Assembly (NCBI GenBank): GCA_016801885.1
Contig: CM028896.1
Location: 4,092,001-4,156,000 of the forward strand
From: Toxotes chatareus
Taxonomy: Eukaryota > Chordata > Actinopteri > Toxotidae
Direction: 5' to 3'
DNA: 64,000 nucleotides
The notes under the pieces are model-generated. The model did not search any database, was not told the origin of the DNA, and saw nothing but the letters and a program-made list of their open reading frames with translations. Shown here piece after piece: positions 53,501 through 62,700 of this stretch; within the stretch, counting starts at the first letter, position 1; every line of letters starts with the position of its first letter. The translations under genes and the position numbers were made by a program.

Positions 53501-54638
53501 ATATCTGGGAATATGTTCCTCAGGAGGTTTTTCTACCTGACCTGCCCAGGGTCTCTTCATGCGGTGGGCCGACACCAGGACCCAGCTGTCCCGCAGAGGG
53601 TTATAACGCAGGTGCTGGTGCTCTGAGGTATACGAGACATGCAAGAAATACACATGCTTGAGAGTGCTGGTTCTCTTGAAATCCAAAAAATGACCAACAG
53701 AAGAATCGTGTTCTTTATCTTTAGTGCTAACATTTAGAGGGAACTGTTGCATTACAGCATGGCTGCAAATAATAATTATTTTATTATCTATTATCATATT
53801 TAAAATAATAAATCAGTCTATTGAATGTAAACAAAAAATGCACATAAGCAACACATCAAACACTAAAATACATCAAAAGCATACAGGTGGCTGTGGATTG
53901 CATGGGATGGCTGTTTGCTGTTACAGCAGTTCACAGCAGAACAAGCAGCAGGAACTCAAGTCACGAGGCTGCACGGCTGGCTGTGTGTACTGTAAAGTAA
54001 TACTGCTCAACAAATTAGCTTTGTCATTAATTTATGTCACTAAGCACTCTGATGTGACATCAAAATATACTGAGTCCAGCAAACGTATAAAAGAAATACT
54101 CTTTCGCATGGAAATTCAAGGACCCCAAACTCGATTGAAAAATATGCACAGTTTAGAGCTACTCTAGTATCGAACAATTCATCCTCAGTGTAGAATATAG
54201 CTATACACTTTTTATGAATTGCTTTGACCTACCAATAAATTCGGCTGGTAAACAATCCACGAAGCATCACCATGGTTCGCAAGATTATTAATTTTAATGA
54301 CTTACTCAAAGATGCGATACGTTTTGATGTAGGGTAATGGAAGAGTAATTCTACAAGTTGTCGATATCTATGGAAATGCTCTATAGCATAATGAATGCAA
54401 GCAAAGTTCAACGGTGTATCCTACTTATTTGTAAAAGGTCTGCTCGTGTGGATTTTGGAGAACAGCAAGGTCTTCAAAAACTGCCAGACTTTAAATGGAG
54501 TTTGGAATTACTGCTTCTGCACAGACGTTAACAGCGACTTTTGCAGATATCCTGATGAATGGAAGTAGTTTTAATTTTGGTAAGTTGACAAAACGCCATA
54601 CCTCTTGGGTCAAAACTGACTCCTTGCTTGCCGCTCAT
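31159..54638 (-). CDS. galt: Galactose-1-phosphate uridylyltransferase, complete gene (11 coding exons)
   Basis: Encodes the Leloir-pathway enzyme that exchanges UMP between UDP-glucose and galactose-1-phosphate in the cytosol. Coding exons in gene order: 54638-54602, 53622-53453, 53281-53206, 52725-52677, 51311-51182, 50402-50346, 45436-45314, 40598-40466, 38663-38580, 31991-31837, 31257-31159. Every junction is GT-AG and the phases sum to 1113 nt, 370 aa plus TAG; human GALT is 379 aa. The HPHCQ catalytic motif is at residues 169-173, with H171 the expected uridylylated nucleophile (human H186) and Q173 matching human Q188. C60 in NPLCPG and S120 in CFHPWS match human C75 and S135. The constant offset of 15 reflects a shorter N-terminus. 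The C-terminal helix region ends in a Lys/Gly-rich tail unlike the mammalian end. The start is the only ATG that gives the expected N-terminus before the conserved HLRYNPL block. The divergent neighbour is sigmar1. Confidence 0.96.
31837..31991 (-). CDS. galt: galt coding exon 10 (residues 287-338)
   Basis: 155 nt encoding APTGPYSKEDNSHWQLHAHY, then YPPLLRSASVKKFMVGYEML and LTPEQ. The HAHYYPPLLRSA block is the C-terminal metal/substrate region of the family. It lies about 6.6 kb from exon 9. Confidence 0.95.
32225..32405 (+). repeat. Interspersed repeat in galt intron
   Basis: CACCTTGCTCAAGGACACTT, then a degraded CCAGGAACAGAACTACCAAC and AAACCCTCTCAGGGACCTGA, resembles the CTTGCTCAAGGGCACTTCAGC repeat widespread in fish. 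Confidence 0.45.
32556..32582. repeat. (AC)n microsatellite
   Basis: About 13 uninterrupted AC units in a galt intron. Confidence 0.9.
35598..35800 (+). repeat. Interspersed repeat in galt intron (GGGGGTCCGTGACCCC type)
   Basis: GGTCTTCAACAGGGGGTCCG, TGACCCCTTGGGGGTCCGCG and GAGGTTCTGCAGGGGGGTCA form a GC-rich block in AT-rich DNA. It is characteristic of a widespread fish interspersed element, probably a non-autonomous DNA transposon. Confidence 0.6.
35889..35962 (-). repeat. tRNA-derived SINE head or tRNA pseudogene
   Basis: On the minus strand TGGCTGAGCGG (35957-35947) is a perfect RNA polymerase III A box. It is followed about 45 nt later by a decayed B-box region (GAGGTCGCACGTCCAGTCCC, expected GTTCGAGTCCC). 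Class-II-like tRNA spacing is visible, but I could not form a convincing intact cloverleaf. It lies in a galt intron, antisense to nothing known, and is probably inactive. Confidence 0.45.
37015..37215 (+). repeat. Dispersed repeat, family 2, copy B, in galt intron
   Basis: GAGCATTTACAGCTACAGAA, then TTTCTCAGGAGTTGGTGGAA and GAAACATGACTCCAAATGAA. The last string is exactly shared with the copy at 22.9 kb. Confidence 0.5.
38580..38663 (-). CDS. galt: galt coding exon 9 (residues 259-286)
   Basis: 84 nt encoding GLADIMKRLLTKYDNLFEVS and FPYSMGWH, with phase 1 at both ends. TGTCAG acceptor and G|GTAAGA donor. Confidence 0.95.
39612..39676. other. Two adjacent palindromes in galt intron
   Basis: TGTGAATTCACA (12-bp perfect palindrome, about 39616-39627) and a 14-bp perfect stem CAGATCAGCTCCTG / CAGGAGCTGATCTG with loop ACCG at 39645-39676. 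Confidence 0.85.
40466..40598 (-). CDS. galt: galt coding exon 8 (residues 215-258)
   Basis: 133 nt encoding ERVVVENSDWLAVVPYWATW, then PYQTLLLPRRH and LTTDERE. CTCTTAG acceptor and G|GTGAGT donor. The WATWPYQT.LLPRRH block is diagnostic for GALT. Confidence 0.95.
43630..43790. repeat. Pyrimidine-rich tract with (TC)n core
   Basis: CT-rich stretch with a TC run near 43679-43698, in a galt intron. A GA-rich block lies about 500 bp to the left (about 43080-43165). Confidence 0.8.
45314..45436 (-). CDS. galt: galt coding exon 7 (residues 174-214)
   Basis: 123 nt, 41 whole codons, starting VWASNFLPNEP and containing YYEKHGEPLLLQY. TTATAG acceptor and AAG|GTGCAG donor. The intron separating it from exon 6 is about 4.9 kb. 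Confidence 0.94.
45900..46260. repeat. Possible decayed DNA-transposon copy in galt intron
   Basis: Contains CCTGGATATGTCTCATACCC, GGGATTCTCATGTCCATGTG and, on the far side, ATATCATATCCAGGTGTC, reminiscent of an inverted-repeat fish element. It opens with a 25-bp palindrome at 45925-45949. Confidence 0.3.
45925..45949. other. 25-bp near-perfect palindrome in galt intron
   Basis: Arms GTTCCAACTCTG and CAGAGTTGGAAC with a single central T. Confidence 0.9.
49430..49590 (+). repeat. Interspersed repeat in galt intron (AAGCTAAGCTAAGCTAACC type)
   Basis: TTTTAAGCTAAGCTAAGCTA followed by ACCACTGCTGGCTG and CTTCATATTTAGCAGACA matches a common fish element whose hallmark is the GCTAAGCTAAGC run. Confidence 0.55.
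50346..50402 (-). CDS. galt: galt coding exon 6, active-site exon (residues 155-173)
   Basis: 57 nt encoding IFENKGAMMGCSNPHPHCQ. The second His of HPH is the covalent nucleophile of the family. TTTTTAG acceptor and CAG|GTAGGA donor. Confidence 0.95.
51182..51311 (-). CDS. galt: galt coding exon 5 (residues 111-154)
   Basis: 130 nt encoding KVMCFHPWSDVTLPLM and ending YPWVQ. GTCAG acceptor and CAG|GTATGA donor. It carries the CFHPWS motif, where human Ser135 sits. Confidence 0.95.
52677..52725 (-). CDS. galt: galt coding exon 4 (residues 95-111)
   Basis: 49 nt encoding SNQHPLFQSKAARGV, with a split Cys codon at its 3' end. TTTAG acceptor and G|GTAAGA donor. Too short to show up as a long open frame. 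Confidence 0.92.
53206..53281 (-). CDS. galt: galt coding exon 3 (residues 70-95)
   Basis: 76 nt encoding ANPDYDSTFVFENDFPALQ followed by PDAPDPG. CTCCAG acceptor and G|GTGAGT donor. It matches the human segment ending FPALQPDAPSPG. Confidence 0.93.
53453..53622 (-). CDS. galt: galt coding exon 2 (residues 13-69)
   Basis: The acceptor follows a CCTCAG and the donor is GAG|GTAGAT. It encodes HLRYNPLRDSWVLVSAHRMK, continues through RPWAGQV and NPLCPG, and ends RANGE. This block is nearly invariant in vertebrate GALT. Confidence 0.95.
54602..54638 (-). CDS. galt: galt coding exon 1 (residues 1-12, phase 1 end)
   Basis: Reads MSGKQGVSFDPR and then one base of the next codon. The donor is G|GTATGG. 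Mammalian GALT has about 15 extra residues here, so this end is short. Confidence 0.85.
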
Positions 54639-55207
54639 GTTGGTCGTGCCGTTTGAGAACTGTTACCTCTCTGCTAAATCACTGAATCGCCAGCTCTTTC
54701 TGAATCTGAACTTTAGCTGCTATCCAGCGTTGTCTGTTTTCCACTTTCTCAACACCCCTTAGCCTACTTCCTGTTTGTTTGACAAGAGAAAAAAAACGTG
54801 CTGTTTGGGATAAATCCCCCTGTGGTTACTAACCTCTAAAAAAAAAAAATGGGCAAAAACGACGAATTAATAATAACGTGAAACTTAGATATTTGTTTTA
54901 AACACAATAACAAAATATTATCCTTGTTGGCGATTCGTTTTTATATAAATATGCAAAATAAATCAAAACCACCTAAAGGGGTTTTTACAGTATGCTGGCA
55001 ACCCAGGAGTCGCTGTTGCCTACACAACAAACTCGACTACTGATTGGCCTGGCAGCGATATCCCGCCCCCACGCGAGCAGGAAGAAGCTGTCAACTGGAC
55101 TCCACGCCTCCTCTGCCGATGGCGTGGTTGGTGCAACCTGTCTTCCCCCGTGTGTCCATGTAGTCGGACCTGCCACCGCGTCTCTGTCCGTACGTGTTGT
55201 TTCAGCC
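54639..55207. promoter_or_regulatory. Shared divergent promoter region of galt and sigmar1
   Basis: The two start codons point away from each other across 569 bp. The sigmar1 side (about 55040-55207) is GC-rich with many CpGs. It carries an inverted CCAAT box (ATTGG, 55043-55047) and a GC-box-like CCCGCCCCC (55062-55070). The galt side has an ETS-type CAGGAAGT on the minus strand (54766-54773). The middle is AT-rich. Lack of a good TATA box and presence of CCAAT, GC and ETS sites fit a housekeeping bidirectional promoter. Start sites are inferred. Confidence 0.6.
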
Positions 55208-55352
55208 ATGTCTGTAGTCAAAACGAGTGTGAGGCTGTTCGTGTTCGCCGCTGTCACCGTCCTGGCCGTGCTGCTGCTGCGGCACTGGATGGCCACCAAA
55301 CAGTACGTCTTCAACAAAGAAGACGTCGCCAAATTGGCCAAACAGTACGCAG
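55208..55352 (+). CDS. sigmar1: sigmar1 coding exon 1 (residues 1-48)
   Basis: Starts MSVVKTSVRLFVFAAVTVLA and ends KLAKQYA with G split across the junction. CAG|GTGAGT donor. It includes the transmembrane helix; the double Arg that sits before the helix in mammals is not present here. Confidence 0.95.
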
Positions 55353-56710
55353 GTGAGTTTGGAAATGGGGAGTGCTGTGTCTAAATCGAGTCAAGACCAA
55401 GTTCACTCAAATAACGTCTGAAGTGAAATTTAATTATGAAGGCAGCCCAAACAGTCTTCCTCCCTGCCCTCCATATTTACTGTCAGCGTCTCTATCCCCA
55501 GGACAGGACCATGAGCAGGCCTTCTCCAAAGTGGTGGTGGAGCTCAGAAAGAGGTAACAATTACATTATTTTCCACTAGAAGTCCTCTCAGACACTGTCC
55601 TTTCTCTGAGCATCTGGACTGTTATTGGTGGAGATAATCATTCATCACCGCTCCTTACGCAGGGGTTCTGTATGATGTGAACAGGTATTGTTAGGTTCCT
55701 AGATGAGTGTTTTAAGTTGCGTTTAAAAAATGGCTAATCAAGTGTGACTTAACTAGGTATCCTGGCCACATCCTGCCAGACGAGGACCTGCAGTGGGTGT
55801 TTGTGAATGCTGGAGGCTGGATGGGCTCCATGTGCCTGCTCCACGCTTCGCTTACAGAGTACTTGTTGCTGTTTGGTACTGCAGTGGACACAGGAGGACA
55901 CTCAGGTGAGGAAGGAGGGGGTTAAAAGTCTACCTCAGCAGTCTGTCATGCACTGTGGGGAAAAGCTCAGTCCCAAGATGGGATTCATCAAAATAAAAGA
56001 CAGATCAATTGTGGGAAAACTTGAATTTTATAGATGCAAAGTAAAAAAAATTTAGCATACTTGCCCTTGTCATTTTTTCCCACACTTACAAAAGCTGACA
56101 CACTTGGGAACCTTTGTCTTGGCAGGTGTGCTGTATCTCCCCTTGTTCTTTTCTTAGGATTTTGTGACACAATCAGTGTAAAAAGCTCTGTAAATTTAAC
56201 TCCACGTCCACTTCCTGCTTCTGTCAGGTCGTTACTGGGCAGAGATTTCTGACACCATCATCTCCGGCACCTTCAGACAGTGGAAAGAGGGAACAACCAA
56301 AAGTGAAACATACTACCCTGGTAATAGCTTAACTCATTTTAATCTGAAATGTTATGTTTTTATATAAATGTTTGAATATGTGTCCTTAGTTACTGGGATA
56401 AATGCATCTGAATAACAGAAGTGTGTATTTTTTTTGTCCTTTGGTTCTTTTCTCTTACTTCTAAATCTTTTGTCTCACAGGCGACACCATCGTACATGGC
56501 GTAGGCGAGGCAACATCAGTCCAGTGGAGCGCGGGGACATGGATGGTGGAATATGGCAGAGGTTTCATCCCCTCCACGCTAGGGTTTGCTCTGGCTGACA
56601 CCCTGTTCAGCACCCAGGACTTCCTCACAATGTTCTACACTGTGCGTGTCTATGTCAAGGGTCTGCTGCTGGAAGCTGGCACACTGCTTACAGAAGCCGG
56701 TGTTTTCTGA
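55208..56710 (+). CDS. sigmar1: Sigma non-opioid intracellular receptor 1, complete gene (5 coding exons)
   Basis: Encodes the ER-membrane chaperone/ligand receptor homologous to fungal ERG2 sterol isomerase. Exons: 55208-55352, 55502-55553, 55757-55905, 56228-56320, 56481-56710, all GT-AG and phase-compatible. The total is 669 nt, 222 aa; human is 223. A hydrophobic segment at about residues 9-25 is the single N-terminal transmembrane helix. The cupin-like beta-barrel region contains VFVNAGGWMG, ISDTIISGTF and WMVEYGRG. D124 and E170 correspond to the ligand-pocket acids D126 and E172 of the human protein. STQDFL and two hydrophobic C-terminal helices follow. The start ATG was chosen because it gives the family length. 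An upstream in-frame ATG exists at 54992. Candidate AATAAA signals are at 57173 and 57225. Confidence 0.97.
55502..55553 (+). CDS. sigmar1: sigmar1 coding exon 2 (residues 49-66)
   Basis: 52 nt encoding GQDHEQAFSKVVVELRK plus a split Arg. TCCCCAG acceptor and AG|GTAACA donor. Matches the human LDHELAFSRLIVELRR segment. Confidence 0.94.
55757..55905 (+). CDS. sigmar1: sigmar1 coding exon 3 (residues 66-116)
   Basis: 149 nt encoding YPGHILPDEDLQWVFVNAGG, then WMGSMCLLHASLTEYLLLFG and TGGHS. CAG|GTGAGG donor. Strongest match to the family. Confidence 0.96.
56228..56320 (+). CDS. sigmar1: sigmar1 coding exon 4 (residues 116-147)
   Basis: 93 nt encoding RYWAEISDTIISGTFRQWKE followed by GTTKSETYYP. 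CTGTCAG acceptor and G|GTAATA donor. Contains ligand-site Asp D124. Confidence 0.96.
56481..56710 (+). CDS. sigmar1: sigmar1 coding exon 5 with stop codon (residues 147-222)
   Basis: 230 nt ending in TGA at 56708-56710. Encodes GDTIVHGVGEATSVQW, WMVEYGRGFIPSTL, ADTLFSTQDFL and the amphipathic C-terminus ending TEAGVF. Contains E170, equivalent to the essential ligand-binding Glu of the human receptor. Confidence 0.96.
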
Positions 56711-58589
56711 GGCACGGTCGAGGCTCAGAGATCTGCACGTGGACAGTAACATCAAAAGTTCACCTTGTCATGTCATTTTTCACCCAGATACCTAAAATCA
56801 AGCATGGGGAGAGATCTGTGCTGGACAATTCCAAGTCCAAATATTAAAAAAAAAAAAAAAATTTACTTGAAATTGTAGACAATCCAAATTTGCTTCAGCA
56901 CAGTTGATCCCGTCATCTTTCAAGTTCTTCCCCCTCATAAAGCAATACAAAAGAAGGTGTCTGGATCCACCTCAACTAGTTGTCTTAACATTTACCATGT
57001 GATGTCAAACTGCTGTACTACTTTCCAAAAATCATCCAAGAACATGTCATTCTGAATCTAACTCATCACATAGAGTCCCTCAGTGATACTCAGCATCATA
57101 GTCCACACAATAGGTATTCCTCTGAGAGCTGAAGCTGCCTAAACAGTCGGTGAGGTCTTCAGTACTCATAAAAATAAACACCATCCTTTTTTTTTTTAGG
57201 ATCTGGCTTACTGGGCATAACCTGAATAAAACTGCCCGTAAGATGTCTGTGTCTGGGCACATCTTGCCCCAGAATGAGTCACACTCGGATTCATCACCAG
57301 CTCAGAGATGGCAGTGTTTTTATTAATTATAAGTACTGCAGATGGTTTGTCCTTCACCAATCAGATCTACGGTGCAGCAGTAGATTTATTTCAGTGGAGC
57401 AATTTACACATTTCTCCTTTTTGTCCATCTCACTGTTTGTGTAGAGCTACATGTGTTGCAGATAGACACAAACAGATTTATCTTTGGAGAAATTTAGGAG
57501 CCCTTTAAAAATGTTTGTGCAGTTAATGTCTGTCCAAGAAAAACTTTAGTACTTTAGACCTCTGCTGTGTATTACTGCAACTGTACGTGATTAATTCATT
57601 CATCTGATTGGATGGATTGAATTTGCAAAAGGTGACTTCATTCAAAAACTGTGGTTTTATGAGGTTTAACAGATTTAGCACAATATGTTGTTGTTTTTTT
57701 TTTTTTTTAAATATAACTCTGGAGATCAACTTGATATTATGATATTAAGTTCTGACCAAGCTACATGGCTGCAGTTTCCTCAGCCTCCGTTCATCGTCTG
57801 GAACCTTGCACTAGCCCAACTGGGCAAAAACAAAACACTATCCACAGACCTCTTCCTCTAGATTTCCACATTTTAACACAATACTGAGCAGAAATGGAAG
57901 AAAATCAAAATCCTATTTGTGTATTTCACTTGGAATTGTACTGTACAAGCAAATTACTGCTGCTGACTCTCCCATCTGCAAGTTCAGATTAAACAGCCTT
58001 ATTTTCAGACTGATGCCTGAACCCCATCAATTCACCATACAGGGTTTCCATGGGAGTGAAAATATACTGTAACTACCTAAAACTAGAGCATCAGCAGCAT
58101 TGTGTGCTCAGATGGATGGCAAAACAAAATGCAAGATGGACAGAAAACATAATACTGTACCTTAAATACTGACATGCGGATGTGCAATTTACTGTAAGGT
58201 AAAGGTGGAAGCTGACAGTGCCAGAAGAAATAAATGTTTTTTTGAAAAAAAAAAATGGTGCAAGCCCATTTTAATTATTATTACATGTATGTTTCAGTTA
58301 GAAAGAGCTCACCTGTACTGGACCTTTACAGTAATCACAGCCCCACTGGTATTTAGAGGTTAACTCCTGTCATGGGGACCACACGTCAAGCATAATGCTG
58401 TAAATGAGGCTGTATTCAAGACTTATTTTTTCATCACAGAGACCTATAATCACAGTTAATATTACATTGCAAAGGACTGTAATCACAGAACTGCTTTTCA
58501 GTGAACTATAATTGCAGCGTGTAATTCATCACCATTGCCCTCTCCCCACAAAACAAACAAAATCAAACTTCAGGGGTAATTTTAGGGTA
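56711..58589 (+). other. sigmar1 3' UTR and intergenic DNA
   Basis: Begins with the sigmar1 3' UTR. After the candidate polyadenylation signals near 57.2 kb there are only short open frames and A/T runs. I see no gene. Confidence 0.6.
57173..57230 (+). terminator. Candidate sigmar1 polyadenylation signals
   Basis: AATAAA hexamers occur at 57173-57178 and 57225-57230, 463 and 515 nt after the sigmar1 stop codon, on the coding strand. Which one is used, if either, cannot be told from sequence alone. Confidence 0.3.
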
Positions 58590-59285
58590 ATTTTAGCAGG
58601 TAAACAGAAGGTGTGTGAAATCACAATATTGACCTTATATACTGTGGAGAGTTAATAAAAACAGAGATGAGGTTAGGGATTGTGAGAAGGTGATATTCAA
58701 TAAAACAGGCCAACAGAACAGAAGATAGACACATCTGTCCTCATCTCCGTCTGTAAATGTCAAGAGGATGCAGACAACCTGATTTGTTGTCATCATAGCC
58801 ATAAGAGAGATAGGTGATGATGATTGAAGTGTGTGTATTTCACATAAGTGTGTATTTCTTTGTGCTTGCTTTTATGTGCGTGTGTGTGTGAGAGAGAAAA
58901 TGTTCATGCTTGTGTATAGATTCTACATACCACTGCACAAGTGCACACATACTGCATATCCACTCTGTGAGGTCCCTGCTCGCTTTCTCTCAATCTATCT
59001 GTGCATGTGTGTTACCATATTATCCCAGATATAGATTTAACGTCACCCTAACAAACTGGCCTGACCCTGCTGCCCTCCTTCTCTTCAAAGGAGATGTATT
59101 CAGAATCGAAGACAGGCGACTGGTGCTGAAATACCAGCGTGCTTGGGCAGCGGCCGCACCTTAATGGGATAGACAATGGCCTCTTTGACTAATCGCTTGA
59201 CTTCTCCCAGGCTGATGGTGTCCTCCTACCACATGTTGGGACTCTGCAAATCTATCTTCACACAAACACAGAGTTTCACACTCAC
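58590..59285 (-). repeat. Left arm of large inverted repeat (copy of katnal2 exon 9 and adjacent intron)
   Basis: The reverse complement matches about 62700-63430. A block of more than 50 bp that includes ATGATGACAACAAATCAGG (58762-58790 region) is essentially identical in both arms. So is the stretch on either side of TCTATATCTGGGATAATATG. Between them lies a diverged CA-rich section with indels. End points are approximate. Confidence 0.88.
59160..59258 (-). pseudogene. Inverted, disabled copy of katnal2 exon 9
   Basis: On the minus strand this 99-nt stretch aligns without gaps to katnal2 exon 9 (62749-62847). It reads KIDLQSPNMW, a TAG stop where the gene has Trp, then EDTISLGEVKRLVKEAIVYPIK. 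The GTGCGG donor is preserved, but no AG acceptor precedes it: the CTCACCCCGAAAG stretch is missing. It cannot function as an exon in its present orientation. It forms part of the longer inverted repeat. Confidence 0.9.
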
Positions 59286-59713
59286 ACAGGTAGTAAACCA
59301 GTGACTTTAGAATAAAGAATCAGTCCAGGGAAATAAATAAAACCCGTGGGGCTTCATTAATGCTCCAATCTACTCACAACAAAGCCATTTAATGCTCTCT
59401 AGTGGCCATATTTAGTATCACATTTGATATTATTGGATGAAAATCTTTTTACATAACCTCAACAAGAGAAACATATGAGCCCCAAAGTGAGATAGATATA
59501 TTTGTATTATATATGATTAAATAAATTTCCTGGGATGTTTATTTATTCACACACACTCACACACGAAGGGAGAGACAAAGAAAGAGTACAGCACACCTGG
59601 ATGTACGGTAGCCCCGACGGGAAACTGTAAGATCACCCCACATAAAAACATACCAACAACCGACCGACAACAGAAAACTGACAGACGTTCTGTCTCACTG
59701 ACCCTTCAGAACC

Positions 59714-59767
59714 ATGATGGAGCTTTCATATCAGTCCATGAAAATAGCTCATCAAGCCCGGGAGGCG
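59714..59767 (+). CDS. katnal2: katnal2 coding exon 1 (residues 1-18)
   Basis: Encodes MMELSYQSMKIAHQAREA. GCG|GTGAGT donor. The context ACC before ATGATGG supports initiation here; whether the first or second ATG is used changes the protein by one residue. Confidence 0.9.
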
Positions 59768-62700
59768 GTGAGTGAATACGGGTTTTCTTAATTGTGTTTT
59801 CAAGCACATTTGACTGAAAACTTTCGGTAAGCTAGCAACTTTTAGCTAACGAGCGATGACACTCGGGAGAGGAGCATGAACCTCAGTTTAGGGTCAAATT
59901 AACTGCCCCATATGACAAGTTGCGTTTCGCTGATAACAACATATATCCCGGACCGAGTTGGTGTGTTTTACACATTATGCATATTATGCAGCAAACAGCA
60001 GCTAAACTGTCACAACTAAACGGTAAGCAGTTAGCATTTGAGCTAATCGGGCTAGTATTTAAATGCATCCTGAGCATCGGCGTCCACTGATTGCCTAGAT
60101 ACCAAGTCAGGTGGTTGTCATCTGTGGCAATTTGTCGCCCTCTACTGGCAAAATCGTCTCTCTCCCTCTCCCAGGATTATACACGGCAAAGACGCACTCC
60201 ATGTTTAAACCAATAGAGGAGAGTTTAAGAAGCACTAATACTCAAGTACTGTAGTACTACCATTATAGTACTACTATACTATACTATACTACCGTCCTCA
60301 AGCACAAGACACAAAAATAACTTACATATAAATAACTAATATACTGGGACACTTAAATAGAAAGGAGCCACTGTACATTGCCCACTAGGACAAGTCAAAA
60401 TGTCTACAGTAAAAAAAGGCCATAATATAATGACAAGAGCACTTATTAGTTATTTTCCACCTCCAGTCAAACACAGCTACGACCACACACTATTCAACCA
60501 GACTTTAAAGTGTTGCCGTTCACAGTGCTGCGGTTGTATTTTAGCTGCTACCGAGTCTAAGTGCTGAGCATGTTGTCCGTTGTTGTCCAACAGGATGAGC
60601 TGAGGACTGAGATGAGGAGGAAGAGCCTCCTAATCCTCATCTACCACCACCTGATGGGACAAGGGTCAGTATGATGAACAAACTAGTCAAGGGCAGCTAC
60701 TTGATGACATGTGAGGTGGACTCTGCTTTTGTGCCAGTTAATATTGGATGCATAGTAACAAGCTTGCAGATGGTCATACATTTGGCCATTTATACAGCAA
60801 GTATAGATGTAGTACGTAGAAAAAAGAAAATAAATAATGTTGGGTTTCTGAGGCTCTCAAGGCAGAGCAGACATAGTTGACCTTGTTTGAGTTACTTTTT
60901 GATCTTTGTGTGTATGTGCGCACGTGTATCTGTCCATCAGCTACGTGGCAGCAGCAGTGGCCTTGGACCAGGAGACAAATGGAGGTGTGAGGAGGTTCGA
61001 GGTTTGTGATAACATCGATCTGGAGATGGTGCTGATGGAGTACGAGAGTTATCACTATGTCAAGTTCCAGAAATATCCCAAACTTATCAGAAGAACAGCA
61101 GAACCAGGTAACTACCACTGTCACCACACATTAGACTACCACTAAAACACTGAGCAACATGCTCGGGGGGATAAATTTGATGATAAATTCTGAATTTATG
61201 GGGATGTACTCATTAATTCGCAATGATAGTCTGTCAATATTTTCTCTTGTATTTCTGTTTTTGTTTGTTTTCTGGTCAAGGTGAAAACAGATATACAAAA
61301 AGTGGTGGAGTAAAGAGGTGAGAATGTCCACCTCTTGCATCTTTCATTTATTTCATGTTCAAAACTTGACTGAAATCTGTCCTGATACATTGATAGATGT
61401 CCTATGTGTCTCTTTTTGTCCATCAGGAGTCCCTGTTCAGCTGTGAAGCCTCTGCCCAAAATCAACCCGTCCCAGAGCCCACAGTCTGGAAACGGAGCCA
61501 AAAAGGCAGCCACCAGTGTACACCAGTGCTCAATATTAAACTCATAACACATAACAAAACCACCAAAATAAGCACATTAGATAAAAGAAGTGATTATTCT
61601 TACTGATGACTGTCTTTCATGACCCAGGAGAATGGCTCGTCTGTTCCTCCGGAGACGTCGCAGTTTGGTCTCAATGTTTCCTCCATCAAAAATGGACCTG
61701 TGGGGGAGGTAGCCATGAACAAGAAGGTACTGTGGAAGCTGCCGGTGGCTATTTTTGAAAGATACTTATTCATTTCCATTTTAGACGTTATTAATGTTCG
61801 TCCAGAGAAATTCCAATTAAAAAATGATTTTTCCTCAGTGATCTCCCACATTTTCTCTTGTTTTTGTGAAAATTCTTTGTATTTTTCTGCTTCCAAATCT
61901 CTCATAAATAGCAAATATACACAGAAATAACCTTTTTTTTTTTTTAACAAAGCTGAAACTGAATCAGTGATGTCTGTTTTGTTCTTATTATTATACGTAC
62001 GTTCACCTCAGTGCATCACAAAATCATGTATTGTCTGTCTTAGGGACAAATAACCGATGGCAAAGGTTCAATCCATGAGGCTGTCAAAGGAGCTGGCATT
62101 GACTCAGACCACATGGTAATTACACTGGAGCATCTGAGCAACACTGAGGGAACAAAAATAGCAAAAGTCCTCACAATATGCAGTTAATCCAAAGTCTGTA
62201 AAACATAAAAAAAAATAGTTTTGGGTTGTTTCTTTTTTTTTTTTTTGGAGTGGCGCAAAATACTAGAGCCTGATTTTATTTTGTGTTGCAGGAACGGCTG
62301 CTGAAGCCCCTCAGTGGTTTTTCTGGAATGAGTGGTGAGATGAGAGAACTGGCGGCAATCATCAACAGGGTACTACACTACACACGCTCAGATATTACAT
62401 TATTATTATATTGTATACACTGCACATTTGAACAAGAAACACACATACACATATGTATCTGAACTTGTGGCACAAAATATATTCTAAAAATGTAAAAAGA
62501 GCCTTGAAGTGACTTTTGTGATGCCAAATATGTCCACTAGAGAGCAGCGAGAGCTTTGAATGAATTAATCTGGTGTATTAATGAAGACCCAGGTTCTATC
62601 CATTTCCCTTATCTGATGTTTCATTCTAAAGGACACCTATTTACGCAAGCCTAATCGCACCACGAGGTGTGTGTGTGTCAATTTTTAGTGGATATCTTAC

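Noticed and set aside
54985..55341. 118-codon minus-strand open frame over sigmar1 exon 1
   Set aside because: Antisense shadow of the GC-rich first exon and promoter; no family resemblance.
58910..59164. Plus-strand open frame ending in Ala-rich residues
   Set aside because: It is the antisense shadow of the inverted katnal2 exon 9 copy and its intron.
61600..61950. Open frames of over 100 codons on both strands across katnal2 exon 6
   Set aside because: Only 61628-61726 on the plus strand is coding; the remainder runs through intron past the GTACTG donor.
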